Assembly (NCBI GenBank): GCA_035702985.1
Contig: DASSZD010000098.1
Location: 1-21,138, forward strand
From: JAKAXG01 sp035702985
GTDB lineage: Bacteria; Actinomycetota; Acidimicrobiia; Acidimicrobiales; Palsa-688
Direction of reading: 5' to 3'
DNA length: 21,138 nucleotides
Position 1 is the stretch's first letter. The number at the start of each line of letters is the position of its first letter. A program made the position numbers and the translations under genes. The notes under the pieces are model-generated. The model did no database searches. It had not been told where the DNA came from and worked only from the letters and a program-made list of their open reading frames with translations. Shown one piece after another: positions 11,830-19,424 of this stretch.

Positions 11830-12698
11830 TGCCGACGAACCGGGTCAAGGAGGTGCCGGCGCCGACCGGGTCGCTGCTGCCGCTGCGCCGCCCGTCGGCG
11901 CCGCCCCCCGACGAGCGGTACAGCGACGTGGACGAATGGGGCCGGTCCGAGCAGGCCCGGGCCCGCTTGCGGCAGATCTACGGGCCGATCTACCGGCACT
12001 GGTTCAGGGTGGAGTGGGAGGGCCTGGAGAAGATCCCCCTGGCCGGCGGTGCCCTTCTGGTGGCCAACCACGCCGGCGCCATACCCGCCGACGCCCCGGC
12101 CATCATGCACGGCATCGAGGAGGAGCTGGGGCGCCCGGTGTACGGGATGGCCGACTTCCTGTTCCGCTCCCTGCCGCTGGTCAGCACGGCCTGGTCCCGG
12201 GGGGGCGGTGTGGCCGCCCATCCGGACAACGCCTACCGCCTGCTGCGTGAGCAGCAGCAGTTGGCTCTGGTCTTCCCGGAGGGGACCAAGGGCACCGGCA
12301 AGGTCTTCTCGCAGCGGTACCAGCTGCGACGTTTCGGCCGGGGCGGCTTCATCGAGATAGCCATGAGAGCCGGCGTGCCCGTGGTGCCGATCGTGGTGGT
12401 GGGCAGCGAGGAGGCCATGCCGATCCTGGCCAAGTCCGGCCTGCTGGCCCGGATGCTGGGCATCCCCTACGCTCCGCTCACCGCCAACATGCTGCTGTTC
12501 GGGCCGCTCGGTGTCCTGGCCTACTTCCCGGCCAAGTTCAGGATCCGGGTGCTCGACCCGGTGTATTTCGACGTCCCTGCCGACCAGGAGCGCTATCCCC
12601 GCAGCCGGGTCTTCGAGGAAGCCGAGACCATCCGCCAGACCATGCAGAAGAACCTGTACGAGATGCTGCGCAAGCGGCGCAGCGTCTGGTTCGGCTGA
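11829..12698 (+). CDS. PlsC-like lysophospholipid acyltransferase family protein
   Basis: The protein from ATG 11829 has 289 residues; the frame is open upstream to 11802, but that overlaps sodX. The acyltransferase core has ALLVANHAGAIPADAPAI (actinobacterial variant of the NHxxxxD motif), GMADFLFRSLPLV, and LALVFPEGTKGTGK, equivalent to the FPEGT-x-S/G block that binds the glycerol phosphate. VVPIVVVGSEEAMPIL is also typical. The sequence resembles mycobacterial Rv0502. It probably acylates a lipid at the membrane, although no clear transmembrane helix is seen. The epimerase-like gene follows after 15 bases; the same two families are neighbours in mycobacteria (Rv0501-Rv0502), in the other order. 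Substrate unknown. Confidence 0.88.
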   Translation: MPTNRVKEVPAPTGSLLPLRRPSAPPPDERYSDVDEWGRSEQARARLRQIYGPIYRHWFRVEWEGLEKIPLAGGALLVANHAGAIPADAPAIMHGIEEELGRPVYGMADFLFRSLPLVSTAWSRGGGVAAHPDNAYRLLREQQQLALVFPEGTKGTGKVFSQRYQLRRFGRGGFIEIAMRAGVPVVPIVVVGSEEAMPILAKSGLLARMLGIPYAPLTANMLLFGPLGVLAYFPAKFRIRVLDPVYFDVPADQERYPRSRVFEEAETIRQTMQKNLYEMLRKRRSVWFG

Positions 12699-12713
12699 CC
12701 GGAGCCGGGGCTG

Positions 12714-13754
12714 GTGGGTCGGCGGATCCTCATCACAGGACTGGCCTCCTTCTGGGGGGGCCAGGTGGCGCAGGCGTTCGAGCAGGACCCGTCGGTGGAG
12801 GCCGTCGTGGGCATGGACACCGACGACCCGGTCGTGGAACTGGAGCGGACCGAATTCGTCCGCACCGATGACAGCTACTCGATCCTGGCCCGGTTGGTCC
12901 GGGCCACACAGGTCGACACCGTCGTGCACGCCGGGCTGGTGGTCAACTCCGCCCTGATGGGCGACCGGCGGCTGCACGAGAAGAACGTGATCGGCACCAT
13001 GAACCTGCTGGCCGCCATCGGCGCCGAGGAGAGCAGGGTGAGCTCTCTGGTGGTCAAATCGGCGGCCCTGGTGTACGGAGCGTCGAGCCAGGATCCGGCC
13101 TGGTTCCGCGAGGACTGCCGCCGGAGCTTCCCGGCGCAGACCCGCATCGAGAGGTCCCTCCTGGAGGTGGAGGACTACCTGAGGTCGTTCGCCGAGGAGT
13201 ACCGGGCGGTCAGGGTGGCAGTGCTGCGCTGCGCCAACGTCCTCGGCGAGGACCTGGTGACGTCTTTCTCTCGGGCCCTGACCCTGCCGCTCACCCCCAC
13301 CATCGCCGGGTTCGACCCCCAGTTGCAGTTCGTCGAGCAGGACGACGTGGTGCGGGCCATCGAGTTCGCCGTGACCAGGGAGCTGGAGGGCGTGTTCAAC
13401 GTGGCCGGCGACGGCCGGCTGCCGTGGTCGGAGATCCGGACCATGACCGGCCGGCCGCCGCTCCTCCTGAGCCCGGTGGGCACCCGGCTGGCGGCCAGCA
13501 CGCTGTCACGCCTGCGGGTCATCAAGCTGCCACCGGAGATGCTGGACCTGCTGCGCTACGGCCGGGGCATCGACAACCGCAAGCTCAAGCAGGCCGGGTT
13601 CGAGTACCGCTACACCAGCGCCGGCGCCCTCCAGCACTTCATCGAGCATCAACGCCTGCGCCGGGTCATCCCCGACGCCGGCCCCGCCTACCACTACCAG
13701 GGCGACGTCGAGGCGTTCTTCCGCCACTCCCCTTCCATCGTCCGGGACCACTAG
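12714..13754 (+). CDS. NAD-dependent epimerase/dehydratase family protein (extended SDR, Rv0501-like)
   Basis: The 346-residue protein starts at GTG 12714 with GGAG nine bases upstream. It opens with a Rossmann strand and glycine turn, RILITGLASFWGGQVAQAFE, and an acidic residue at the end of strand 2 (VVGMDTDD). VVHAGLV, NVIGTMNLLAA and VVKSAALVYGA are in the correct order for an extended SDR. The catalytic YxxxK appears to be missing: the matching place reads TRIER. The same feature is seen, as far as I recall, in the mycobacterial relatives, so this branch may bind nucleotide without classical epimerisation. LRCANVLGEDL and VFNAGD-like text (VFNVAGDG) complete the fold. It is likely cotranscribed with the acyltransferase. 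Confidence 0.88.
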   Translation: MGRRILITGLASFWGGQVAQAFEQDPSVEAVVGMDTDDPVVELERTEFVRTDDSYSILARLVRATQVDTVVHAGLVVNSALMGDRRLHEKNVIGTMNLLAAIGAEESRVSSLVVKSAALVYGASSQDPAWFREDCRRSFPAQTRIERSLLEVEDYLRSFAEEYRAVRVAVLRCANVLGEDLVTSFSRALTLPLTPTIAGFDPQLQFVEQDDVVRAIEFAVTRELEGVFNVAGDGRLPWSEIRTMTGRPPLLLSPVGTRLAASTLSRLRVIKLPPEMLDLLRYGRGIDNRKLKQAGFEYRYTSAGALQHFIEHQRLRRVIPDAGPAYHYQGDVEAFFRHSPSIVRDH

Positions 13755-13774
13755 ACCCCGGGGCGCAGCCGGAC

Positions 13775-14410
13775 CTATTCGGGCAGGATCCAGCGCTTCA
13801 TGTACTCGTCGCGGCGCTCGTCCCACTCCTCGGCGGTGATGGCGTAGCGGACGTGGTCCTCCCATCTGCCGTTGATCTCCAGGTAGCGGACCGCGGTGCC
13901 CTCGTTGCGCAGGCCGACCTTGGCCGCCACCCGGTGGCTGGGGGCGTTGCGGGGGATGATGGAGGCCTGCAGCCGGTGCAGGCCCAGGTCCTCGAAGGCG
14001 AACCGGCACAGGACCACGAACGCTTCCGGGGTGTAGGAGTGGCCGGCCGCTGCCTCGTCGATCCAGTAACCCACGTAGGCGTTCTGGTACGGGCCGCGCT
14101 GCACCGAGGACAGGTTGATCTCACCGGCGAACCGGGCGTGGTCGGGTCCCACGAAGATGCCGAACCCGTACCCGGAGCCCAGTTGGCGCTCCCGCTCCCG
14201 GGCGCCGCAGCGCGCCGCGAAGATGCGCTTGTCCTCGGTGGCGTCCGGCTGTCCGGGCAGCGGGCGGGGCTCCCACTTGACCAGCCAGTCCCGCGACCGG
14301 ATGCGCACCTCCCGCCACGCCTCGAAGTCCGCCACGGTGAGGGGGCGCAGCAGGACCCGCCGGCCGGTGATGCCCAGAGTCGGTCCGCGGTTGGAGCTGG
14401 CCCAGCTCAC
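13775..14410 (-). CDS. GNAT-family N-acetyltransferase (RimJ/RimL-like)
   Basis: GTG 14410 overlaps the aminotransferase stop (GTGA, 14407-14410) and gives 211 residues. The sequence has RVLLRPLTVADFEAWREVR at the start, FAGEINLSSVQRGPYQNAYVGYWIDEAAAGHSYTPEA (strand 4 and the acetyl-CoA loop region), and LGLHRLQASIIPRNAPSHRVAAKVGLRNEG, the hallmark of RimJ/RimL-type enzymes that acetylate protein N-termini or antibiotics. The HVRYAITAEEW end is also typical. The natural substrate cannot be told. It ends 20 bases from the convergent epimerase gene, with only the short palindrome CCCCGGGG between. Confidence 0.9.
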   Translation of the reverse strand: MSWASSNRGPTLGITGRRVLLRPLTVADFEAWREVRIRSRDWLVKWEPRPLPGQPDATEDKRIFAARCGARERERQLGSGYGFGIFVGPDHARFAGEINLSSVQRGPYQNAYVGYWIDEAAAGHSYTPEAFVVLCRFAFEDLGLHRLQASIIPRNAPSHRVAAKVGLRNEGTAVRYLEINGRWEDHVRYAITAEEWDERRDEYMKRWILPE

Positions 14411-15486
14411 CGACCGAGCAACTCCCCCAGAGCCCCGAGCAGCAGGGTCACGTTGCGCATCCGGGCGGTGTGACCCATGCAGCCGATCCGCCAGATCTTG
14501 CCGGCCCAGGCACCCACCCCGCCGCCGATCTCGATGCCGTAGCGGTCGAGCAGGTCGCGTCGTACCCCGGCGTCGTCGACCCCGTCGGGGACCACCACGG
14601 TGGTCAGTTCCGGCAGCCGGTGCCCGTCCGCCGCCCACAGGTCCAGGCCCAGCTTCTGCAGCCCGTCCTGTAGGGCCGCCCCGCACTCGGCGTGGCGCTG
14701 CCAGGTGGCCTCCAGGCCCTCCTCCAGGAGGGCACCGAGGGCGGCGTGGAGGGACATGACCATGGCGATGGGCGCCGTGTGGTGGTACTTGCGGGTGGCG
14801 CCGGTGGTGTAGTCGCCGATCATGCCCAGGTCCAGGTACCAGCTCTGGGGGTGGGTGATGCGCCGCTCCCAGGCCCGCTGGCCCATGGTGAACGGGGCCA
14901 GGCCGGGTGACACGCCCAGGCACTTCTGGGTGCCGCTGTAGGCGATGTCCACCCCCCAGCCGTCGACGTCGACCGGGATGCCGCCCAGGGATGTGACGCA
15001 GTCGGCCAGGAGCAGGGCGTCACCCTTGCCCCGGGCCACCGTCTCCACGTCGTTGCGGACCCCGGTGCTGGTCTCGGCGTGGACCAGGGCGATCACCTTG
15101 GGTGACGGGTGGGCGCTCAGCACCGCGGCCGGGTCGAGCGGCTGGCCCCAGGGGGCATCGACCCTGACGACCTCGGCCCCGCAGCGGCCGGCCACGTCGC
15201 ACATGCGCTCGCCGAAGAGGCCGTTGACCCCCACCACCACCACGTCTCCGGCCCCGACGCTGTTGACGAAGGCCGCTTCCATGCCCGCCGACCCGGTGCC
15301 CGAGACCGGCAGGGTCAGCGTGTTGTCGGTCTGCCACACCCGGCGCAGCCGCTCGCAGGTCTGGTCCAGGATCCCGATGAACTCCGGATCGAGGTGGCCG
15401 AGCATGGGCCGGCCCAGCCCTTCCGTGGCCTCCGGGTACGGGTTGCAGGGGCCGGGGCCCATCAGAACACGGTCGCTCAGCACCAT
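14407..15486 (-). CDS. Alanine-glyoxylate/serine-pyruvate-type aminotransferase (class V, PLP)
   Basis: The 359-residue protein starts at ATG 15486. It opens MGPGPCNPYPEA and reads MLGHLDPEF, both diagnostic for the AGT/SPT branch. PLP contacts include GTGSAGMEAA, Asp162 in LLADCVTSLGG, and the Schiff-base Lys188 in AYSGTQKCLG. IEIGGGVGAWAGKIWRIGCMG near the end contains the carboxylate-binding Arg. Such enzymes transfer amino groups from serine or alanine to glyoxylate or pyruvate and may work in photorespiratory-type, serine or purine-linked metabolism. A TAGCAT -10 seven bases before ATG suggests a leaderless transcript that includes the overlapping GNAT gene. Exact substrates are not determinable. 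Confidence 0.93.
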   Translation of the reverse strand: MVLSDRVLMGPGPCNPYPEATEGLGRPMLGHLDPEFIGILDQTCERLRRVWQTDNTLTLPVSGTGSAGMEAAFVNSVGAGDVVVVGVNGLFGERMCDVAGRCGAEVVRVDAPWGQPLDPAAVLSAHPSPKVIALVHAETSTGVRNDVETVARGKGDALLLADCVTSLGGIPVDVDGWGVDIAYSGTQKCLGVSPGLAPFTMGQRAWERRITHPQSWYLDLGMIGDYTTGATRKYHHTAPIAMVMSLHAALGALLEEGLEATWQRHAECGAALQDGLQKLGLDLWAADGHRLPELTTVVVPDGVDDAGVRRDLLDRYGIEIGGGVGAWAGKIWRIGCMGHTARMRNVTLLLGALGELLGR

Positions 15487-15499
15487 GGCCCCGATGCTA
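15486..15499 (-). promoter_or_regulatory. -10 box of the aminotransferase gene; leaderless start
   Basis: On the minus strand TAGCAT (15499-15494) is separated by seven bases from ATG 15486-15484. No purine-rich ribosome site lies between. The transcript probably starts at the ATG, independent of the upstream cox-type operon, which ends 25 bases away. Confidence 0.5.
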
Positions 15500-15510
15500 G
15501 GCAGGATTGG

Positions 15511-16917
15511 TCAGGCGGTGCGCACCGACCCGGCCGTGCTCAGCACCAGCCCGTCGAGGATGTCCGCTTCGGAGGTCAGGCAATGGTCGAAGCCGAACCG
15601 GTTCAGCACCTCGGCCAGCACCACCGTCCCGCCCACGATGACATCGGCCCGCTGCGCCTCCACCCCGGCCACCCGGCGGCGCTGGGCGGCGGTCATGGCG
15701 GCCAGCCGGTCGAGCATCTCCTCCACCCGGTCGGCCGCCAGCCGGTAGTGGTGGACCCGGTCCCGGTCGTAGCCGTCGATGCCCTGGTCGACGGCGGCCA
15801 GGCAGGCGACCGTCCCGGCCAGCCCCACCATGGTGCGGCCCTCCAGGAACGCCGGCTCCTCCCGGACGGCCCGGTCCAGCAGCCCGGCGGTGAACGTCCG
15901 GGCGGCGGCCAGCGACGGCCCGGTGGGCGGGTCGCCGGCCAGGAAGCGTTCGGTGAGCCGGACGCAGCCCACGTCCAGCGATCGCACCGCCACGGGCCCG
16001 CCGTCGGGTCCGGGGCCGACCACCAGCTCGGTGGAGCCCCCGCCGATGTCCACGACCAGCCACGGCCCGCAGCCGGGGTCCAGTTCGGAGGTGGCGCCGG
16101 CGAAGGACAGCCGCCCCTCCTCTCCCCCCTCCAGCAGTTCCGGTCGCACGCCCACGATGGCCTCGGCCGCGTCGAAGAACTCGTCGCGGTTGGAGGCGTC
16201 GCGGGCGGCGGAGGTGGCGGTCATGCGCACCGGCCCCACCGAGTGGCGGTCCATCACCTGCCGGTAGTCCCTCAGCGCGGCGAGGGTACGTCCGATGGCC
16301 TCGGGGGCCAGGCGGCGGGCGCCGTCCACCCCCTGCCCGAGGCGGGTGATCCGGTTGATCCGCTCCAGCGCCGGTCCTCCGGGCCGGGCGATCAGCAGGC
16401 GTGTGGAGTTGGTGCCGCAGTCGATGGCGGCGGCCGGGCGCTCCGGCATCCCGCCCCCGGCCGGCGGGCGGCCGGTCCGGGCCAGCTGGTCCTGCACCCA
16501 CCGGCCGACCGGGTCGGGGCCGCCGGCCAGGAACCAGGCGTAGTGGGCGTGCAGGCACTTGACCCCCACCCGGGTGCCGGCCACCCCGCCGTGGGGCCGG
16601 GCCCCGGCCCAGCCGGCAGGCAGGGCCCGGTCCCGCTCGGCGGCGTAGGCGGCGTGGGCCGCGGCGATGTCGCCGGGCGGCACCTCGGCCTCGGCCCGGC
16701 GCACCCCGCCGGCGGCTTCCAGCCGGTCCACCGCCCGCTTCTCGGCCGGGCCGACCAGCCAGTACCGGGTCGGCATGGGGGTGCCGTCGGCGAGCAGCGG
16801 GGCGTTGCGGATGACCACCGGGTCACCGTCGCCGCCGCGGACCACCACTTCGAACTCGCCCTGCGGCTCGCGGCCGAGGAGCTCGGCGACCCTCGCCCGG
16901 TCGGCTGTACCGGTCAG
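15511..16917 (-). CDS. ppx: DUF501-Ppx/GppA fusion protein (exopolyphosphatase)
   Basis: The frame runs without stop through two domains that are separate neighbouring genes in mycobacteria (Rv1025, Rv1026). Residues about 1-145 are DUF501: RVAELLGREPQGEFEVVVR, VIRNAPLLADGTPMPTRYWLVG, VKCLHAHYAWFLAGG. After a Gly/Pro linker, the Ppx domain starts at Met157: AAAIDCGTNSTRLLIA, MTATSAARDASNRDEF, WLVVDIGGGSTELVVG, the ASKHA-fold ATP/phosphate loops. Exopolyphosphatases release phosphate from polyphosphate or pppGpp. No in-frame ATG, GTG or TTG precedes the conserved DUF501 start, but CTG 16917 overlaps the coxG stop (CTGA), so a CTG start is proposed; GTG 16848 would cut off conserved residues. 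An internal ATG at 16449 behind a G-rich stretch could also yield free Ppx of 312 residues. Confidence 0.85.
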   Translation of the reverse strand: MTGTADRARVAELLGREPQGEFEVVVRGGDGDPVVIRNAPLLADGTPMPTRYWLVGPAEKRAVDRLEAAGGVRRAEAEVPPGDIAAAHAAYAAERDRALPAGWAGARPHGGVAGTRVGVKCLHAHYAWFLAGGPDPVGRWVQDQLARTGRPPAGGGMPERPAAAIDCGTNSTRLLIARPGGPALERINRITRLGQGVDGARRLAPEAIGRTLAALRDYRQVMDRHSVGPVRMTATSAARDASNRDEFFDAAEAIVGVRPELLEGGEEGRLSFAGATSELDPGCGPWLVVDIGGGSTELVVGPGPDGGPVAVRSLDVGCVRLTERFLAGDPPTGPSLAAARTFTAGLLDRAVREEPAFLEGRTMVGLAGTVACLAAVDQGIDGYDRDRVHHYRLAADRVEEMLDRLAAMTAAQRRRVAGVEAQRADVIVGGTVVLAEVLNRFGFDHCLTSEADILDGLVLSTAGSVRTA

Positions 16918-17690
16918 GGAGTCACCCGGTCGGCCAGGCGGCGCAGCCGGGAGGCCCGCTTCGCCCGCCGGCGCAGCAGCACGATCACCAGCACGAGCAC
17001 CACCCCGGCCACCGGGGCCAGCCGCTTGAGGGTGGATCCGCCGGCCACGGCCAGCAGGTCGAGGGGCTCGGCGTCGGCCGACTCGATGCGGCGGGGACCG
17101 GTGGAGGTGCCCGGAGCGGAGCCGTTGGCCGACCCGGCGGCCTCCGGGCCGGTCTCAGCGGCGCCGGGGGCGGTACCGGCCGCCGGCTGCTCCGGTGCGG
17201 CCGTACCGGCCGTGGCCGCCTCCTCCGGCTCGGCTGCCGCCTGCCCGGACGAGGCCAGGTCGGCTTCCAGGGTGTCGACGAACTGGCCGATCAGCTTGGA
17301 GCTGACCTCGGCCAGCACTCCCCGGCCGAACTGGGCCACCTTGCCGGTCACCGTCAGGTCGGTGGTCACCGTCACCTTGGTGCCGCCCTCGTCGGGGGTC
17401 ATGCGGGCGGTGATGGTGGCGCTGGCGTTGCCCTGGCCGCGGGTGTCGCGGCCGCTGGCCTTGAGCACCACCCGGCCGGCGTCCTCGTCCTGCTCCAGGA
17501 ACGTCGCCGCTCCTTTGTACTGGGCGGTGATGGGGCCCACCTTGACCTTGACCACGCCGCGGTACTCGTCGCCCTCCACCTCCTGCAGCTGGGCGCCGGG
17601 CAGCATGGGGGCGATCCGCTCCACGTCGGTGAGGACCTTCCAGGCCTCGGGGACCGAAACCCCCACCCGGAACTCGTTGTTCAGCTCCAT
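16914..17690 (-). CDS. coxG: CoxG-like SRPBCC protein with C-terminal membrane anchor
   Basis: ATG 17690 overlaps the preceding gene by 10 bases; 258 residues. The N-terminal 145 residues form the CoxG/SRPBCC (START-like) domain: MELNNEFRVGVSVPEAWKVL, then DVERIAPMLPGAQLQEVEGDEYRG, VKVKVGPITAQYKG, and a C-terminal helix AQFGRGVLAEVSSKLIGQFVDTLEADL. An Ala/Pro/Gly/Glu-rich linker (about 150-215) and a hydrophobic helix, LAPVAGVVLVLVIVLL (about 226-242), with a basic tail follow. CoxG recruits or anchors CO dehydrogenase to the cytoplasmic membrane in carboxydotrophs and may shuttle quinone. The anchor here fits that role. It is encoded in the same overlapped operon as the CoxD and CoxE-type maturation factors. 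Confidence 0.9.
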   Translation of the reverse strand: MELNNEFRVGVSVPEAWKVLTDVERIAPMLPGAQLQEVEGDEYRGVVKVKVGPITAQYKGAATFLEQDEDAGRVVLKASGRDTRGQGNASATITARMTPDEGGTKVTVTTDLTVTGKVAQFGRGVLAEVSSKLIGQFVDTLEADLASSGQAAAEPEEAATAGTAAPEQPAAGTAPGAAETGPEAAGSANGSAPGTSTGPRRIESADAEPLDLLAVAGGSTLKRLAPVAGVVLVLVIVLLRRRAKRASRLRRLADRVTP

Positions 17691-18253
17691 CTCTGCAAGT
17701 CCTCTCTCGTATCGATGTCTACCGGCTCACCCCGGCAAGGTACTTCCTCGATCAGGTCCGGCCGCGCCCTCATGAGGCTGCGGGCACCCTCGTCCCCGGC
17801 GCAGGACAACAGGTCCCACACCGGCGAGGCCAGCCTCACCGGATTGCGACGCCGGCCATCGTAGGTCGCCACCGCGATCAGTCCCTCACTGGCCGCCACC
17901 GCCCGCCATGCCGAGGCCGGGACCAGGGGCTGGTCCCCGAGGCCGACGACGATGGCCTCCAGTCCGGCCGCCCGGGCTTCGGCCACCGCCCGCTGCAGGG
18001 AGGTGGCCTGGCCGGCGGCCCAGCCCGGGTTGTCGATGATGGACGTCCCGGGGGGGACGGCTCCGCTCAGCTCCACCGCCCCCGACACCACCCAGGTGCG
18101 GTCCAGGCCCGCCTCGAGGGCGTGGCTGACCGCCCACCAGACCACCGGGTGGCCCCGGAACGGGGCCAGCAGCTTGTGGGACGCGTCCGGCCCGGCTCCG
18201 AACCGGCTGCCGGCCCCGGCGGCCAGGACGACGGCGGCGGTCCCCGGAATCAG
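17681..18253 (-). CDS. MobA/MocA-like nucleotidyltransferase
   Basis: The conserved sequence begins far upstream of the first ATG/GTG candidates: AAVVLAAGAGSRFGAGPDASHKLLAPF is the nucleotide-binding motif of MobA-like enzymes. The only plausible start upstream is CTG 18253, which overlaps the XdhC stop as CTGA (18250-18253); ATT 18250 is the other option. This gives 190 residues. VVGLGDQPLVPASAWRAV holds the GDqP/metal-binding Asp motif, and NPVRLASPVWDLL with GDEGARSLM complete the fold, ending PVDIDTREDLQRW. MocA adds CMP (and MobA GMP) to molybdopterin. With XdhC, CoxD and CoxE alongside, it most likely makes the cytosine-dinucleotide Mo cofactor used by CO dehydrogenase-type enzymes. Confidence 0.87.
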   Translation of the reverse strand: MIPGTAAVVLAAGAGSRFGAGPDASHKLLAPFRGHPVVWWAVSHALEAGLDRTWVVSGAVELSGAVPPGTSIIDNPGWAAGQATSLQRAVAEARAAGLEAIVVGLGDQPLVPASAWRAVAASEGLIAVATYDGRRRNPVRLASPVWDLLSCAGDEGARSLMRARPDLIEEVPCRGEPVDIDTREDLQRWS

Positions 18254-19110
18254 TCCCCGCCGGTGACGGTGGCGGCCGGGCCGGAGCGCGACACGGCCCG
18301 GTCCCAGGCGGCGTCGCGGTGGATCGGGCCGGGGCGGTCCCGCAGCGACGGGGCTTCCCGGCCGGTGCGGCTGGCGATGATCTCGGCGCAGATGGACACC
18401 GCCGTCTCCTCCGGGGTGCGGGCGCCGATGTCCAGCCCGATGGGCGCCATGACCCGGGACAGGCCGGCCTGGTCCACCCCGGCCTCCCGCAGCCGGGTGT
18501 TGCGCTCCTCGGTGGTGCGCCGCGACCCCATGGCCCCCAGGTAGCCCACCCCGGTGCGGAGGGCGGACACGATGGCCGGCACGTCGAACTTGGGGTCATG
18601 GGTCAGCACGCACACCGCGTCGCGCAGCCCCAGTGACGGGCCCACCTCGGCCAGGTACCTGTCCGGCCAGGACACCACGACGTCGTCGGCCATGGGAAAA
18701 CGGGCCGGGGTGGCGAACACCGGCCGGGCGTCACACACCGTGACCCGGTAGCCCAGGATCTTGGCCACCTTGACCAGAGCGGCGGTGAAGTCCACCGCTC
18801 CGAAGATGACCATCCGCGGCGGCGGGGCGAACGACTCGATGAACACCGACAGGTCCCGCTCGCGGGCCTGCCCGTGCAGACCGTAGTGGCGGGTGGCGGT
18901 CAGGCCGGCCGACAGTTCGCCGATGGCGTCGCGGATCACCACCCGGTCCAGGTCGGGGTCGCCCAGGGACCCGAGCACCTCCGGCGGCGGCCCGGGCCGC
19001 ACCAGCATCTTGGCTCCCAGCCGCTCGGGCGGCCCCTCCACCACCTCGGCCAGGGCGGCCGGCTGCTCCGCCCGGATGGCCCCGGCCAGCTCCTCGAACA
19101 GGCCGGTCAC
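18250..19110 (-). CDS. XdhC/CoxI-family molybdenum-enzyme maturation protein (full-length form)
   Basis: GTG 19110 overlaps the preceding small XdhC gene (GTGA), giving 286 residues. A diverged N-terminal XdhC half (about 1-105) leads to the C-terminal Rossmann XdhC_C domain: RMVIFGAVDFTAALVKVAKILGYRVTVCDARP, FPMADDVVVSWPDRYL, VLTHDPKFDVPAI, VGYLGAMGSRRTTEERNTRL and IGLDIGARTPEETAVSICAEIIASR, all standard for the family. XdhC binds Mo cofactor, promotes its sulfuration and inserts it into xanthine-dehydrogenase or CO-dehydrogenase-type enzymes. The final 35 residues are unlike the family and Arg/Pro-rich. The stop overlaps the following CTG-initiated gene. Confidence 0.92.
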   Translation of the reverse strand: MTGLFEELAGAIRAEQPAALAEVVEGPPERLGAKMLVRPGPPPEVLGSLGDPDLDRVVIRDAIGELSAGLTATRHYGLHGQARERDLSVFIESFAPPPRMVIFGAVDFTAALVKVAKILGYRVTVCDARPVFATPARFPMADDVVVSWPDRYLAEVGPSLGLRDAVCVLTHDPKFDVPAIVSALRTGVGYLGAMGSRRTTEERNTRLREAGVDQAGLSRVMAPIGLDIGARTPEETAVSICAEIIASRTGREAPSLRDRPGPIHRDAAWDRAVSRSGPAATVTGGD

Positions 19111-19424
19111 CAGTCCAGCGGCTCGACGAAGACCCGGATGGTCCCGCCGCAGGTCAGGCCCACCGCGAACGCCTCGTCGTCGGAGTAGCCGAAGGTGCAC
19201 AGCTTGGGCCGGCCCTCCCCGGAGAGGACCTCCAGGGCCTCCGAGACGACCGCACCCTCCACGCATCCGCCCGATACCGACCCGGCGACCTCACCGGTGT
19301 CGGCCACCGCCATGGTCGCCCCCGGTAGGCGCGGGCCGGACCCCTCCAGGGCCACCACCCGGGCCACCGCGACCCGTTTGCCCTGGGCCCGCCAGCGCTC
19401 GATGTCGGAAAGCACCTCTTTCAA
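19107..19424 (-). CDS. Small XdhC/CoxI N-terminal-domain protein
   Basis: The 105-residue protein starts at TTG 19424 within a TTGA overlap with the CoxE-like gene; GTG 19415 is the alternative. It holds only the XdhC/CoxI N-terminal domain: VARVVALEGSGPRLPGATMAV, GEVAGSVSGGCVEGAVV with the conserved Cys, and LTCGGTIRVFVEPL with a second conserved Cys. Splitting into a short domain plus a longer XdhC-like protein is common in cox clusters. It probably acts with the 286-residue protein encoded next in inserting Mo cofactor. There is no sign of degradation. Confidence 0.9.
   Translation of the reverse strand: MKEVLSDIERWRAQGKRVAVARVVALEGSGPRLPGATMAVADTGEVAGSVSGGCVEGAVVSEALEVLSGEGRPKLCTFGYSDDEAFAVGLTCGGTIRVFVEPLDW

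Noticed and set aside
15109..17775. A very long plus-strand open frame (888 codons) opposite the aminotransferase, Ppx and CoxG genes
   Set aside because: Its translation is Gly/Arg/Pro/His-rich with no domain, and it lies antisense to well-recognised genes; it is a by-product of high GC.
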